Shown here piece after piece: positions 26,126 through 36,214 of a stretch of 64,000 nucleotides of DNA. The stretch lies in the NCBI RefSeq assembly GCF_000766795.1, contig NZ_JPDS01000003.1, positions 372,001 through 436,000 on the forward strand, in the 5' to 3' direction. The DNA comes from Polaribacter sp. Hel1_85. GTDB lineage: Bacteria > Bacteroidota > Bacteroidia > Flavobacteriales > Flavobacteriaceae. How positions within the stretch are numbered: position 1 is the first letter of the stretch; each line of letters begins with the position of its first letter. The notes beneath the pieces were generated by a model. The model saw only the letters and a list, made by a program, of their open reading frames with translations. It searched no databases and was not told the origin of the DNA. Both the position numbers and the translations under genes were made by a program.

Positions 26126-26174
26126 ATAAATATAAAAAGGTAGTAATTTAAAATTACTACCTTTTTATATTTAT
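26126..26174. terminator. Strong hairpin terminator after galT
   Basis: A perfect 24-base-pair inverted repeat (26126-26149 and 26151-26174) with core AAAAAGGTAGTAATTT / AAATTACTACCTTTTT. It lies between convergent galT and the sulfatase gene and can work in both directions. Confidence 0.88.
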
Positions 26175-26256
26175 ATTATTTTCTTTTTAAGATTTTTGTA
26201 TTTAGTTCACAAAAATTAGACAACTGCCGTATAAGGTTATTTTCTGTTTTTAAAGA

Positions 26257-27750
26257 TTAATCAACATTTAAAAAAGTTTCTTGACTAAAAGTAAAAACAT
26301 CAGAAGGTGTTCTTGCTTCTTGAAAAAGAGATTCAATTTGTTTGACAACTTTAGGAAACTGTGCTGCAACATTATTTTCCTCACCAATATCATTTGAAAG
26401 GTTATAAAGTTGCATTGGCTTATTTGGTGTTTTTAAAACATTGTATTTTACTGCTTTCCAAGCACCCATTCTAATAGCCTGTCTACCTCCTTTTTCATGA
26501 AACTCCCAATATAAATAAGCATGTTTTTTTTGATTTTTATCATCCCCTAATAGTTCTGGTAAAAATGATATACCATCAATATTGTCAGGAACTTCAACAC
26601 CTGAAATACTTGCAAAAGTTGGAAAAACATCCCAAAAAGCAGAAATATGATTTGATTTGCTTCCAGCTTTTATTTTTCCTGGCCATTTTGCAATCATAGG
26701 TACTCTAATACCACCTTCATACAAATCTCTTTTAGTTCCTCTTAAATTTCCATTACTATTAAAGTATTTAGGATCTGCACCACCTTCTTTATGTGGTCCA
26801 TTGTCTGAAGTGAAAATAATTATAGTGTTATCCGCTATTCCAAGTTCAGTTACTTTAGCCATAATTTCCCCAACCTGTTGATCTAATAAATCTATCATAG
26901 CAGCAAATGCAGCATGAGATTCATTTTGAGATGCATAAGATCCTTTTCTATATTTAGGGCCATCATCAACACCTATAAATTTTTTCTCTGGCAAAAATTT
27001 ATTTCTATATTTTGTCATTAATTCTTCCGGAGCTGCAAGTTCTGCATGAGGAATAATTGACGCAACGTATGCGAAAAATGGTTTTGATTTGTTTTTTTCA
27101 ATAAATTGTAACGTTTTATCATGAATTAAACTTGGGGCATATTCTTTTTTTGATAACCCAGAATTTCCATTTAAAACAATAGAATCTTTATTAGACCATA
27201 AATGATCAGGATAATAATGGTGTCCTAAACGTTGACAGTTATAACCGTAGAACTCATCAAAACCTTGACTTATTGGATCACCTTCAGACCCAGGAAAACC
27301 AAGCCCCCATTTACCAAAAGCTCCAGTTGTATAACCCGCTTTTTTCAATACTTCTGCTAATGTATACGTATCATCTGGAATAGGATATTGACCTTCTGGT
27401 TGAATTTCTTTATTACCTCTAACTACAGTGTGCCCTGTATGCATCCCTGTAAGCAACGCTGACCTTGAAGGCGCACAAACAGTGCTCCCCGAATAATATT
27501 GAGAAAACAACATACCCTGTGTAGCAAGCCTATCTATATTAGGTGTTTTAAATTTTTCTTGTCCATAACAACTTAGATCTCCATAACCTAGATCATCTGC
27601 AAGAATATATATAATATTTGGCTGTTGCTTTTTAACCAAACCTTGACTTATTGCTGTAGAGCTACTCTTCTTTTTTTTACTTAAAAAATTACACGAGACA
27701 AAGAGTATAGCTGAAGCTATAAGTATTATAGGTAAAGAAAATTTAAACAT
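26257..27750 (-). CDS. Arylsulfatase-type (S1) lipoprotein sulfatase
   Basis: 497 residues with a lipoprotein signal (cleavage before Cys20, LFVSCNF). The sulfatase fold starts PNIIYILADDLGYGDLSCYG with the metal-binding Asp pair. The CxPSR site TVCAPSRSALLTGMHTGH has the Cys that is converted to formylglycine, and IIFTSDNGPHKEGG gives the second metal site. It should remove sulfate esters from carbohydrate in the periplasm. It diverges from the hybrid two-component regulator gene across a 445-base regulatory region and belongs functionally to the polysaccharide locus. Confidence 0.93.
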   Translation of the reverse strand: MFKFSLPIILIASAILFVSCNFLSKKKKSSSTAISQGLVKKQQPNIIYILADDLGYGDLSCYGQEKFKTPNIDRLATQGMLFSQYYSGSTVCAPSRSALLTGMHTGHTVVRGNKEIQPEGQYPIPDDTYTLAEVLKKAGYTTGAFGKWGLGFPGSEGDPISQGFDEFYGYNCQRLGHHYYPDHLWSNKDSIVLNGNSGLSKKEYAPSLIHDKTLQFIEKNKSKPFFAYVASIIPHAELAAPEELMTKYRNKFLPEKKFIGVDDGPKYRKGSYASQNESHAAFAAMIDLLDQQVGEIMAKVTELGIADNTIIIFTSDNGPHKEGGADPKYFNSNGNLRGTKRDLYEGGIRVPMIAKWPGKIKAGSKSNHISAFWDVFPTFASISGVEVPDNIDGISFLPELLGDDKNQKKHAYLYWEFHEKGGRQAIRMGAWKAVKYNVLKTPNKPMQLYNLSNDIGEENNVAAQFPKVVKQIESLFQEARTPSDVFTFSQETFLNVD

Positions 27751-28195
27751 TTAAATTAATTTTTATAATAATAATTGAGAAAAAACTCAATCTATATTTA
27801 ATTGATTAAAAATTGAAATAATATAATTATTATGAAATTGATATTGACAAAACTTATTTCTAGAATAACAAATTTTATTAAATTTGCTTACCTACTTATT
27901 GCTTTTTTCGATATCATTGCCTCATGTAATCATGTTATGTAACTTATTACATCAAAACTACAAACATAGACAGAAGCAAGATTCTCTTTTGTTACTTAAA
28001 TTTGTTGCAAAATTCCTTTATGAAAGATAAAAATCTTAATTTGCAACATAATTACCCTTAAGCCACAACATGTTGAATCTATAATGGCTTAGTGGCTTTA
28101 AAAAAAAAAAAAGATATTGTGTATTCGTTAAACCTTTGTTTTTAGACAGCTTTAACACAATGTTTAAATTAAACTATACCCTTATAAATTATTAG
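27751..28195. other. Divergent regulatory region between sulfatase and hybrid regulator genes
   Basis: 445 bases without a gene. It is AT-rich and holds the motif TGCAACATAATTACCC at 28042-28057, a partial inverted copy (TGCAACA on the minus strand at 28003-28009), the palindrome CAACATGTTG at 28066-28075 and a run of 13 A at 28100-28112. These features point to binding of a regulator between the two divergent genes; I see no RNA gene. Confidence 0.55.
28042..28070 (+). promoter_or_regulatory. Shared locus motif, site a (regulator gene upstream region)
   Basis: TGCAACATAATTACCC at 28042-28057 matches the first 16 bases of the sites before the T9SS protein gene (33989) and the GH95 operon (46831, minus strand). 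The TATGATACC half seen in those sites is absent here. Confidence 0.5.
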
Positions 28196-31100
28196 ATGAT
28201 GCAACAAATATTTTTTAGCAATAAAATTTATATATCCGTTTTTATTTTCATACTAAGTTGTACTTGTATTTACTCACAATCAGACAAAACATATTTTCAT
28301 GAACTAGAAATACAAGGTGTCCCTTTTAACAAAAAAGTAAACACATTATTTGTAGACAGCTTCGGGTACCTATGGATTGGAAGTGATACAGGTTTATATA
28401 GATACGATGGAAACAACTTAATTTCATATCAATTAGATGCATTTGATCCACATTCTATACCTAATAATAGTATTAATTCTATTATTGAAGATGATAATAA
28501 AGACTTATGGATTGGAAGTGAAAGTTATTTAATCCATTTTAATAGAAAAGAGAAAAAATTTAAGTGGTTCTACAAAAACATTACTTCTGTTGTATTAAAC
28601 AAGACTGCTAATGGTAACATTTGGGCTAACTTGAGAAATACAGGCTTGGTAGAAATAAAACCTAGTAAAGACTCTGAAAATGTTAATTTTGACACCCAAT
28701 TTAATTATACAGATAATTCAAATTTAATTAAATTTAAGAGGCAAATTAATTCTTTTGTAGAAGATAGTTTTGGAAGACATTGGTTAGGAACTCCAAGGGG
28801 AATTCTAATATTAAACAGCAAAAAGGAATACATTCAAACTAATTTCACAAAAAACATTAAATCAATAAAGCCTTATGAAAATAATAAGATTATAGCATTA
28901 ACTGAAAAAGGTCTTTATATTTTAGGTTACAATAAATCAGATTTTAAAGTTGAGGTTTTAGAGTATTATGATGAATTTATTAAGTCTATCCCATCAAAAT
29001 CAATATCAACTTCATTAACAATAGACTTAAAAAGTAATAATATTTGGGTAGGAACAACTGGAGGATTGTTTAAAGCAATTAGAAAAAATAATACTTATGA
29101 TTTTGTCTCCTTTACAAAAGGAACTTCAAAAGGAGATTTAAAGAGCAATCATATTAGCACCTCTACATTTGACTCAAATGGAAACCTATGGATTGGCTCC
29201 TTAAAAGGAGTAAACAAAAACATAGACAGAACTTCTATATTTAATTACAAAGAGTTAAAAACAACTAATAATAATGAAAATTTTAGTGCAAAAAGAATTT
29301 TTTATCATTCAGAAAACACTATTTTAATTGCAATGAATGATGGTCTCTACAGCTATAATCCAAAATTAAATGATTATTCCAAAATAAAAACTAAACTTAA
29401 AAACATCAGTCATATTTCATATAATTTTGAAAAAAACAAACTTATGTTTTCAAGTGGGACTGTTTTGTATACAACAGAAACTTCTATAAATAAGAAAAAA
29501 ATACAGTTTACTAAAATAAAAAAGTTTAAAAACATAATAACAGACATAGCAATAGTTAGTAAAAATGAAACTTGGGTTGGACTATGGAATGGTGGTATAA
29601 AAATTATTAATTCAAAAAACCAATTATCAAAATTCAAAAAAGGAGTAGAAAAAAAGCTTGCAAATAATCATACATCTACTTTACTTTTTACAGAGGAAAA
29701 TAAATTGTGGATTGGTACTCGTGGAGAGGGGCTTTTTAAGATTGATTTTAATAATGAATCAATAGAAGAATACTTACCAACAATAAAAAACGGATTAACA
29801 TCAAATGCAATCTTAAGCTTACACGAAGATCGTAAAGGAAATATTTGGATAGGAACTAGAGGAGGAGGATTAAACAAGTATGACAAAAAATCAAACAACT
29901 TTAAAAACTTTGGAAAAGCAAACGGGTTAATCTCAAATACAATCTCTGCTATAGAAGAAGATAAAAATGAAAATTTATGGTTGAGTTCTCAAAATGGGTT
30001 AATTCATTTTGATTTAAAAAATGAAAGATTTAGAAATTTCGGTATAGAAGACGGTATAAAAGAGAGTCAATTTGTGTATAATTCTAGCTCGTCAAACACA
30101 TTACAAAATAACATATATTTTGGTTGCCCTGGTGGGTTTTATACTGTTTTTACAGATAAATTCTCTAAAAACACTAAAACTCCCACAACAGTTATAACTA
30201 GCTTTACTACTCTAGGTGCAACAAAAGCGGATCAAACAAACTCAGCATTAAACTCATCTACAGATATTAATATTGACTCAAAAAAAGCAATTACTTTACC
30301 ATACAAGCAAAATAATATTGTAGTTAATTTTTCTTCATTAGACCTAACTTCACCAATCAAAAATGAATATGCTTATAAATTAGAAGGCTTAAACAATTAT
30401 TGGGTTTATACAAATGCAACAAATAGAAATGCAAATTATAACGACCTTTCTCCAGGTTCATATACTTTTAAAGTAAAGAGCTCTAATAGTGATGGTGTTT
30501 GGAATGAGGCTCCTAAAGAATTAAAATTCACTATTAAACCTCCTTTTTGGAGAAGTAATTTGGCGTACTTTGGTTATTTTGTTATTTCAATAATTTTACT
30601 ATTCATAGGTGCAATTTTAATTAGAAGATGGTATCGTTTAAAAAAGAATTTAGTAACAGAGACAATTAGTAGAGAAAAGGACAATGAACATAATAGAATG
30701 AAAATGGTCTTTTTTACCGATATTTCTCATGAATTAAGAACTCCTCTTTCTTTAATTTTTGGAACGATTGAAAAAGTTATAAAAGAAAAAGATTTCACAT
30801 TAAACCCAATAACTTCTCAACGTATTTATAACAACACTCTTAGAATGAGAAGGCTGATAAATCAAATAATGGATATCCGAAAATTTGATGGAGGAAAATT
30901 TAAACTAAGAATCACTAAAAATGATATTGTTAAAGACATAGACATTATAAAAAATGCCTTTAATGATTTTGCTAAAATGTCTAATATTAAATACGATTTC
31001 ATCACTAAAGAACAAAAAATAAAAGGTTGGTATGATGTTGATATCTTAGAAAAAATACTCTTTAATTTATTATCTAATGCTTTTAAATATACGCCTGAAA

Positions 31101-32302
31101 AAGGAAAAATAAGTGTTAATTTAGAATTAGTGGTGGTTAATGTAAAGAATTCTAAAAACCTCAAATTAGAACAAGGAACTTATATTAAGTGTTCTGTTAG
31201 AGATAATGGTATTGGTATACCAGAAAAAGATTTACCTTTTATTTTTGATAGATATTATCAAGCAACAAAAACTTCTGGAAATAATATCCCCGGAACAGGA
31301 ATTGGTATGGAATTAGTTCAAAAACTTATTGAAAGACATCACGGTATAATTTCTGTTGAAAGTGAAGAAAACTCATATACCAAATTCACTTTTATACTTC
31401 CAATAGACAAAAATAAATATAGTGAAGATGAACGTTTTGAAATATCTGAACCACTTAAAAAGAACTTCATTAAAAATTCAGAATTCCAAGTTATAGAGGA
31501 AGTTTCTTTAGCACATGATGCTAAAGCCAAAACAAATAAAAATAAACCTAAAGTTTTAATTGTAGAAGACAATCCTGATTTAAGACAAATGTTAAAAGAC
31601 GAATTGGAAAACAACTTTTATGTTAAAGAAGCTTCTAATGGAAAAGAAGGGTATGATGCAGTTGTAAAAGAAAAACCACAGCTTATAATTAGTGATATAT
31701 TAATGCCTATTGAAGATGGAATATCAATGCTAAAACGTATCAAGAAAAACCCAGAGATAAACAAAGTTCCAATATTTATGCTTACAGCTAAAAACTCTGA
31801 GGAAACAAAAATTGAGTGTTTAAGCTTAGGAGCAGATGATTATATAGAAAAACCATTTAGTCTAGAATTTGTAAAATGGAAAATTAAAAATGTATTAACT
31901 TCTAGAAAACTGCTTAAAGAAAAATATAGCAAGCAAATTAATATTGAACCTTCTGAAATTGAAGTTGATTCAAATAACGATAAATTCATTCGTAAATTGG
32001 TAACGATTATAGAAAACTCAATGAATGACAATCTATTAAGTGTAGAATTCCTTGCATCTGAAGTAGGAATGAGCAGAGCTAATTTGTATAGAAAACTACA
32101 AACTATTTTAAATGACACACCTGTAAATTTCATCAAAAAGATCAGGTTAAAACGTGCAGAACAACTCTTAAAGAAAAACGAACTTTATCTATCTGAAATA
32201 GCTTACATGACAGGTTTTAACAATCAAAAATATTTTGGAAAGTGTTTTCAAAAAGAATACGGAATGAGTCCAACAGAATATATAAAAAAACACACAATTT
32301 AA
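28196..32302 (+). CDS. Hybrid two-component system sensor/regulator (HTCS) of the polysaccharide locus
   Basis: 1368 residues, the standard HTCS plan in one chain. A signal peptide is followed by a periplasmic sensor of Reg_prop beta-propeller repeats (YLWIGSDTGLYRYDG and many WIG-type repeats to about 660), a Y_Y_Y domain (about 690-780), and a membrane helix at about 790-812. The kinase has His near 845 in DISHELRTPLSL, the N box NLLSNAFKYTPEKG and G boxes DNGIGIPEKDLPF and GTGIGMELVQ. A receiver domain (about 1117-1235, Asp in ISDILMP) and an AraC-type DNA-binding domain (about 1265-1368) follow. It should sense an oligosaccharide in the periplasm and activate the surrounding genes. A sulfatase gene starts ten bases after it. 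Confidence 0.96.
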   Translation: MMQQIFFSNKIYISVFIFILSCTCIYSQSDKTYFHELEIQGVPFNKKVNTLFVDSFGYLWIGSDTGLYRYDGNNLISYQLDAFDPHSIPNNSINSIIEDDNKDLWIGSESYLIHFNRKEKKFKWFYKNITSVVLNKTANGNIWANLRNTGLVEIKPSKDSENVNFDTQFNYTDNSNLIKFKRQINSFVEDSFGRHWLGTPRGILILNSKKEYIQTNFTKNIKSIKPYENNKIIALTEKGLYILGYNKSDFKVEVLEYYDEFIKSIPSKSISTSLTIDLKSNNIWVGTTGGLFKAIRKNNTYDFVSFTKGTSKGDLKSNHISTSTFDSNGNLWIGSLKGVNKNIDRTSIFNYKELKTTNNNENFSAKRIFYHSENTILIAMNDGLYSYNPKLNDYSKIKTKLKNISHISYNFEKNKLMFSSGTVLYTTETSINKKKIQFTKIKKFKNIITDIAIVSKNETWVGLWNGGIKIINSKNQLSKFKKGVEKKLANNHTSTLLFTEENKLWIGTRGEGLFKIDFNNESIEEYLPTIKNGLTSNAILSLHEDRKGNIWIGTRGGGLNKYDKKSNNFKNFGKANGLISNTISAIEEDKNENLWLSSQNGLIHFDLKNERFRNFGIEDGIKESQFVYNSSSSNTLQNNIYFGCPGGFYTVFTDKFSKNTKTPTTVITSFTTLGATKADQTNSALNSSTDINIDSKKAITLPYKQNNIVVNFSSLDLTSPIKNEYAYKLEGLNNYWVYTNATNRNANYNDLSPGSYTFKVKSSNSDGVWNEAPKELKFTIKPPFWRSNLAYFGYFVISIILLFIGAILIRRWYRLKKNLVTETISREKDNEHNRMKMVFFTDISHELRTPLSLIFGTIEKVIKEKDFTLNPITSQRIYNNTLRMRRLINQIMDIRKFDGGKFKLRITKNDIVKDIDIIKNAFNDFAKMSNIKYDFITKEQKIKGWYDVDILEKILFNLLSNAFKYTPEKGKISVNLELVVVNVKNSKNLKLEQGTYIKCSVRDNGIGIPEKDLPFIFDRYYQATKTSGNNIPGTGIGMELVQKLIERHHGIISVESEENSYTKFTFILPIDKNKYSEDERFEISEPLKKNFIKNSEFQVIEEVSLAHDAKAKTNKNKPKVLIVEDNPDLRQMLKDELENNFYVKEASNGKEGYDAVVKEKPQLIISDILMPIEDGISMLKRIKKNPEINKVPIFMLTAKNSEETKIECLSLGADDYIEKPFSLEFVKWKIKNVLTSRKLLKEKYSKQINIEPSEIEVDSNNDKFIRKLVTIIENSMNDNLLSVEFLASEVGMSRANLYRKLQTILNDTPVNFIKKIRLKRAEQLLKKNELYLSEIAYMTGFNNQKYFGKCFQKEYGMSPTEYIKKHTI

Positions 32303-32311
32303 ATAAAAATC

Positions 32312-33766
32312 ATGCCTTTAAAAGCTAAAAACCTCCTATTTATACTTCTGCTCCTATTCATTATAAGCTGTAAAAAAGAACAAGAAAAAAAAATAAGAAA
32401 ACCAAATATTATTTTGATTAATGTTGACGATCTTGGCTGGAAAGATCTTGGTTTTATGGGTAGTACTTATTACGAAACTCCAAATATTGACGCATTATCA
32501 AAAGAAGGGCTTGTTTTTAATAATGCTTATGCAGGCGCTGCAAATTGTGCTCCAAGTAGAGCTTGCTTAATTTCAGGTTTAAATACACCTAGACATGGTG
32601 TTTTTACAGTTAGTCCTTCTGATAGAGGAAACATAAAAACTAGAAAACTAGTTCCAATAAAAAACACAAAACACCTTAACAATACTATTTATACACTACC
32701 AGAAATGCTTAAATCTGCTGGATATATAACTGCTAGTTTTGGTAAGTGGCATGTAGGTGATAATCCTTTAAAACAAGGAATTGACTTTAATATTGGAGGT
32801 AGTAGTAAAGGAAATCCAGGTAAAGGAGGGTACTTCTCTCCATATAATATTGATTTTATTAAAAATGGCCCAAAAGGGGAATACCTAACTGATAGACTCA
32901 CCAATGAAGCAATATCATTTGTAGAAAAATTTAAAGACTCAACATTCTTTGTTTACTTGCCATATTATACTGTACACACTCCTATAATGGGAAAAGAAAA
33001 ATTGGTTGAAAAATTTAAAAACAAAAAAGGCTTCAAAGGTCAAAACAACCCAAAATACGCTGCAATGGTTGCTTCAATGGATGAAAATATTGGTAAGCTA
33101 TTGACATCTATAAAAGCAAATAACTTAGAGAATAATACGTTAGTTATTTTCACTTCAGACAATGGAGGTATTCGTGCTATTTCTCATCAAGATCCTTTAA
33201 GAGCCGGAAAAGGATCTTATTATGAAGGAGGAATTAGAGTTCCGTTAATTATAAAATGGCCAGATAGTATTGTACCAAATACGTTTACAAATCAGAATGC
33301 TTCAAATTTAGACTTTTACCCAACATTGCAAAACATAGTTCAACCAGAAAAAAGAGCAACATTATTAGACGGTTTAGATTTAAATTCAGTGTTAAAGGGA
33401 GAACAAATAATCGATAGAGATATATTCTTTCATTTCCCAGTTTATCTTCAAGCTTACAAAAAAGGAAAAGACGAAAGTAGAGATCCTTTATTTAGAACAA
33501 GGCCTGGTTCTGTTATTATTTCAGGAAACTGGAAATTACATCATTATTTTGAAGATGATGCTATTGAACTTTATAATTTAAAAGATGATATAAGTGAAAA
33601 AAACAACATTACTGATTTACATCCTAAAATAACAAACGAACTTTATGAAAAGTTAGAATATTGGCGATTTAAAACAAATGCTCCTATTCCTTCGGAAAAG
33701 AACCCTAGTTATTCTTTAAAATTTGAAAAAAATAAAATAAGTAATATCAACAAAACAGATCTTTAA
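32312..33766 (+). CDS. S1-family sulfatase lipoprotein
   Basis: 484 residues with a lipoprotein signal (LLLLFIISCKKEQ). The catalytic core has PNIILINVDDLGWKDLGFMG and the formylglycine site NCAPSRACLISGLNTPRHG, plus the metal site IFTSDNGGIRAIS. It should remove a sulfate ester from an oligosaccharide at the cell envelope. It begins ten bases after the HTCS gene and is probably cotranscribed with it, an arrangement that can give basal enzyme activity to make the inducer, which is inference. No matching sulfatase-maturation gene lies in the window. Confidence 0.92.
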   Translation: MPLKAKNLLFILLLLFIISCKKEQEKKIRKPNIILINVDDLGWKDLGFMGSTYYETPNIDALSKEGLVFNNAYAGAANCAPSRACLISGLNTPRHGVFTVSPSDRGNIKTRKLVPIKNTKHLNNTIYTLPEMLKSAGYITASFGKWHVGDNPLKQGIDFNIGGSSKGNPGKGGYFSPYNIDFIKNGPKGEYLTDRLTNEAISFVEKFKDSTFFVYLPYYTVHTPIMGKEKLVEKFKNKKGFKGQNNPKYAAMVASMDENIGKLLTSIKANNLENNTLVIFTSDNGGIRAISHQDPLRAGKGSYYEGGIRVPLIIKWPDSIVPNTFTNQNASNLDFYPTLQNIVQPEKRATLLDGLDLNSVLKGEQIIDRDIFFHFPVYLQAYKKGKDESRDPLFRTRPGSVIISGNWKLHHYFEDDAIELYNLKDDISEKNNITDLHPKITNELYEKLEYWRFKTNAPIPSEKNPSYSLKFEKNKISNINKTDL

Positions 33767-33988
33767 TCATAAGTAATTGTAAGCCCTTTTAAACTTAATT
33801 CTAATGAAAATCAACCAATAAATGCAATTATTTATACGGTAACATTTTCCAGTACAGCAAAAGAATGAAATATTAGAAGTTATTAAATTAAGAAGAAATA
33901 AAAAATTAAATTAGTATTATTTAAAATCTGATTTAATAAACACTGGAATTATAAAACATACGCCTTTATAGGCTTAGCTTTATAATAA

Positions 33989-34017
33989 TGCAACATTTTC
34001 ACCCACAATATGATACC
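33989..34017 (+). promoter_or_regulatory. Shared locus motif, site b (before the T9SS protein gene)
   Basis: TGCAACATTTTCACCC, four bases, then TATGATACC. Compared with site d before the GH95 operon (46803-46831, minus strand), the eight-base first block and nine-base last block are identical and the spacing of 12 bases between them is identical. It lies about 30 bases upstream of the -7 element, as in site d. Confidence 0.7.
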
Positions 34018-34047
34018 ATTTTAGACTAAAAAAACTAAGTAATTTTT

Positions 34048-34055
34048 TAACTTTA
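34048..34055 (+). promoter_or_regulatory. Probable -7 element of the T9SS protein gene
   Basis: TAACTTTA differs from TAnnTTTG only in the last base. Its distance from motif site b is within one base of the corresponding distance at the GH95 promoter. The leader to the ATG at 34091 would be near 29 bases. Confidence 0.4.
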
Positions 34056-34090
34056 TACTTTATAAATTCTAATCTTAAAATATAAATAAA

Positions 34091-35242
34091 ATGAAAAAAA
34101 CATTACTATTATTTGTTACAATATTATCTGTAACATTAACGAAGGCACAAGCTATAGGTGATACATTTACAGTAAATGATATTAATTATGAAGTAACCGC
34201 TATTGACCCTACAAACGAGGTACAAATTGTAGGAAATAGTGTTACTACAGATGCATTAACGATACCAGCTACTGTAGATGATTCAGGAACTACCTATAAC
34301 GTTACCTTTATCAAAAATAAATCATTTTCTAATGTAGCAATTACATCTTTAGTTGTTGAAGGTGATACTGAAATTGATTGGCAAGTGTTTAACGCTTGTC
34401 CTAACCTTGTAAGTGCAGATCTTTCTAATATTACTTCAGGTGTTGGTTTAAACTCGTTTGTAAACTGTCCTTTATTGGAAACAGTAGATCTTAGTAAAGC
34501 AACATATATTGGTAAACTATCTTTTAGTAAATGCCCTAAATTAACAACAATAGACCTTAGTAACTTAAAAGAAGTTGGTATACAAGCTTTTTTAAGTGCT
34601 ACTTCACTCACATCTATAGATTTACCTGCAGCAACTGTTCTTGGCGGATTAGCGTTCTGGAAATGCACAAATCTTAGTGATATAAATATACCTGTAATGG
34701 ATTCAATTGCTCCAGGTGCTTTTAATGCTACAGGAATTACAACTTTAACGTTACCTGCCACACTAAACTCTCTTCCAGGGACTAATACATTTAGAAACAT
34801 TCCAGCTTTAGAAGAATTAATTGTAGAATTTGAAACTCCTTTTGTTCTTGAAATAGACGAAGATGGTCTTGATATGTTTTCTCATCAAGCTTTGTACGCA
34901 ACGGCTCCTAAATTAATTGTACCTTTTGGTACTTCTACAGCTTTTGCTGCTGAAAACGGATGGGATATATTTAATATTGTTGAAGCAGATGAAATATTAA
35001 GCTTAGATTCTCAAGCTAAAATATCTTTAAATGCATATCCAAATCCTGTTGTAGATAAATTATACTTTTCTACAAATGATGTTTTTTCTGCAGAAGTTTA
35101 TAATATTTTAGGAGCTAAAGTAAGTTCTCAAAAAGTTACAGATGGTGTAGATTTATCTCAACTTAATAAAGGTATTTATTTTGTAAAAGCTAAAAATAAT
35201 GAAGGTTTAGATTTCAAAACGATTAAAGTTATTAAACAATAA
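34091..35242 (+). CDS. Secreted BspA-type leucine-rich-repeat protein with T9SS sorting domain
   Basis: 383 residues with a Sec signal peptide (MKKTLLLFVTILSVTLTKAQ). Residues about 60-290 are LRR_5/BspA-like repeats, seen in units such as CPNLVSADLSNITSGVG, CPLLETVDLSKATYIG and CPKLTTIDLSNLKEVG. Residues about 305-383 form a type A sorting domain with SLNAYPNPVVDKLYFS and the closing GIYFVKAKN, so the protein should leave the cell through the type IX system and be anchored or released outside. BspA-type repeats mediate binding to proteins or glycans; here it may capture the polysaccharide, which is inference from its position and the shared motif upstream. A terminator follows at 35264. Confidence 0.85.
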   Translation: MKKTLLLFVTILSVTLTKAQAIGDTFTVNDINYEVTAIDPTNEVQIVGNSVTTDALTIPATVDDSGTTYNVTFIKNKSFSNVAITSLVVEGDTEIDWQVFNACPNLVSADLSNITSGVGLNSFVNCPLLETVDLSKATYIGKLSFSKCPKLTTIDLSNLKEVGIQAFLSATSLTSIDLPAATVLGGLAFWKCTNLSDINIPVMDSIAPGAFNATGITTLTLPATLNSLPGTNTFRNIPALEELIVEFETPFVLEIDEDGLDMFSHQALYATAPKLIVPFGTSTAFAAENGWDIFNIVEADEILSLDSQAKISLNAYPNPVVDKLYFSTNDVFSAEVYNILGAKVSSQKVTDGVDLSQLNKGIYFVKAKNNEGLDFKTIKVIKQ

Positions 35243-35651
35243 TTAGTTTTTCTTTAAAATAAGAAGGAGTAACTTTATAGAAAAGTTACTCCTTTTTTTT
35301 ATGCCTTTACTTTGACTAATTCAATTTTATAAAGTATAATTACTTATGCAATTGGCAATCTTAACTAATAGAAATCATTTTAAATCTATCTAAGACATAC
35401 AAATAATAATTATTAAGAAATACTTTTATTATATATAGATCATCTCTTAAAGGTTTAAAAGCCCCCGTTTTTAAATTCACCAACAAAACCTAATAATGGA
35501 AGAATAAGACAATCTTATTAAAGTAAAGACCTTCATATAAAAATTGAAATTATCTAAACATTACAGAATAAACAAGTTAATTTTGGAATTATAAATCATT
35601 CCAATAATAATTATTAATATAAATAGTGTTCTTCTCATCTTTATTATATAT
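35243..35651. other. Gene-free stretch between the T9SS gene and the decayed gene
   Basis: About 409 bases. Its left end carries a terminator hairpin; the remainder is AT-rich with no open frame of note. AATAATAATTATTAA-like sequence occurs twice (about 35404 and 35603) but shows no further structure. It separates the plus-strand regulator block from the long minus-strand run. Confidence 0.5.
35264..35300 (+). terminator. Rho-independent terminator after the T9SS protein gene
   Basis: AAGGAGTAACTTT (35264-35276) pairs with AAAGTTACTCCTT (35282-35294) and is followed by eight or more T. Confidence 0.88.
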
Positions 35652-36212
35652 CTATATAGATGTTAGTTCCCAAAGTCCTTTATAAGGCTGTATCATTCCT
35701 TCTGCATTGGGGGTAATCTCTTAAAGATATTGAAGACTTGATAACGGTTCCTCTATTAAATTCACCGCCATAATAATAGCTGACTTATTTTTAAGCGGAG
35801 CAATTACTTTAAAAGCTTTTTTACCTACATAAGGATCTTGTTCTAAACTTTCTGGTAATGGAACTCCAGGAGCCAATGTTCCTATAATTTCTCCATCTTT
35901 ATACATTAAAGGATTAAGATACGTGTCGTCAATATTTTTAGTTTCATCTGATAGATAAAATAGGTCCTCCAGAAATTGCTCTAGAAACAGCCATTAAACG
36001 TGCTGTTTCTTTAAAACTTGTATGAAACATATCTTGATCTAACCAATGTACATGCCCCAACCAAAGTGCATTGGTAAAGTTTTGTACAATAGTTAAATCT
36101 GTACGATTTAAATCGGTTTTATAATCAACGCTTGATCTAATTACATTGCTATATGTTTTATTAAAAACATTAAAATTCTGAAACATTATGAAACCAAAGA
36201 GCCTCCATTCTA
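35652..36212 (-). pseudogene. C-terminal remnant of a raffinose synthase/Sip1-like (GH36-type) gene
   Basis: Minus-strand reading gives SNVIRSSVDYKTDLNRTDL and ALWLGHVHWLDQDMFHTSF, then AVSRAISGGPI, a pattern of the raffinose synthase/seed imbibition (Sip1) family of alpha-galactoside-active enzymes. At 35957-35960 one extra base (an A run on the plus strand) shifts the frame: the next frame continues YLSDETKNIDDTYLNPLMY. A TAA at 35721-35723 then interrupts, and the same frame goes on as EITPNAEGMIQPYKGLWEL to a stop at 35652. The protein is thus broken by a frameshift and a nonsense codon and lacks most of its N-terminal and central part. It closes the minus-strand enzyme run. Confidence 0.65.
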
Positions 36213-36214
36213 TT

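Larger units (their letters stand above)
33767..34090. other. Upstream region of the T9SS leucine-rich-repeat gene
   Basis: 324 bases without a recognisable gene. The right part holds the shared locus motif (33989-34017) and a weak -7 element (34048-34055). The left 200 bases show no open frame or hairpin of note. Confidence 0.5.

Noticed and set aside
34294-34800. A 168-codon open frame on the minus strand inside the leucine-rich-repeat gene
   Set aside because: It is fully antisense to a gene with signal peptide, repeats and sorting domain, and its translation shows no family motif.
35243-35651. A tRNA or small RNA gene in the gap after the T9SS gene
   Set aside because: No cloverleaf, conserved TTCGA-type arm or second stable hairpin beyond the terminator can be seen.
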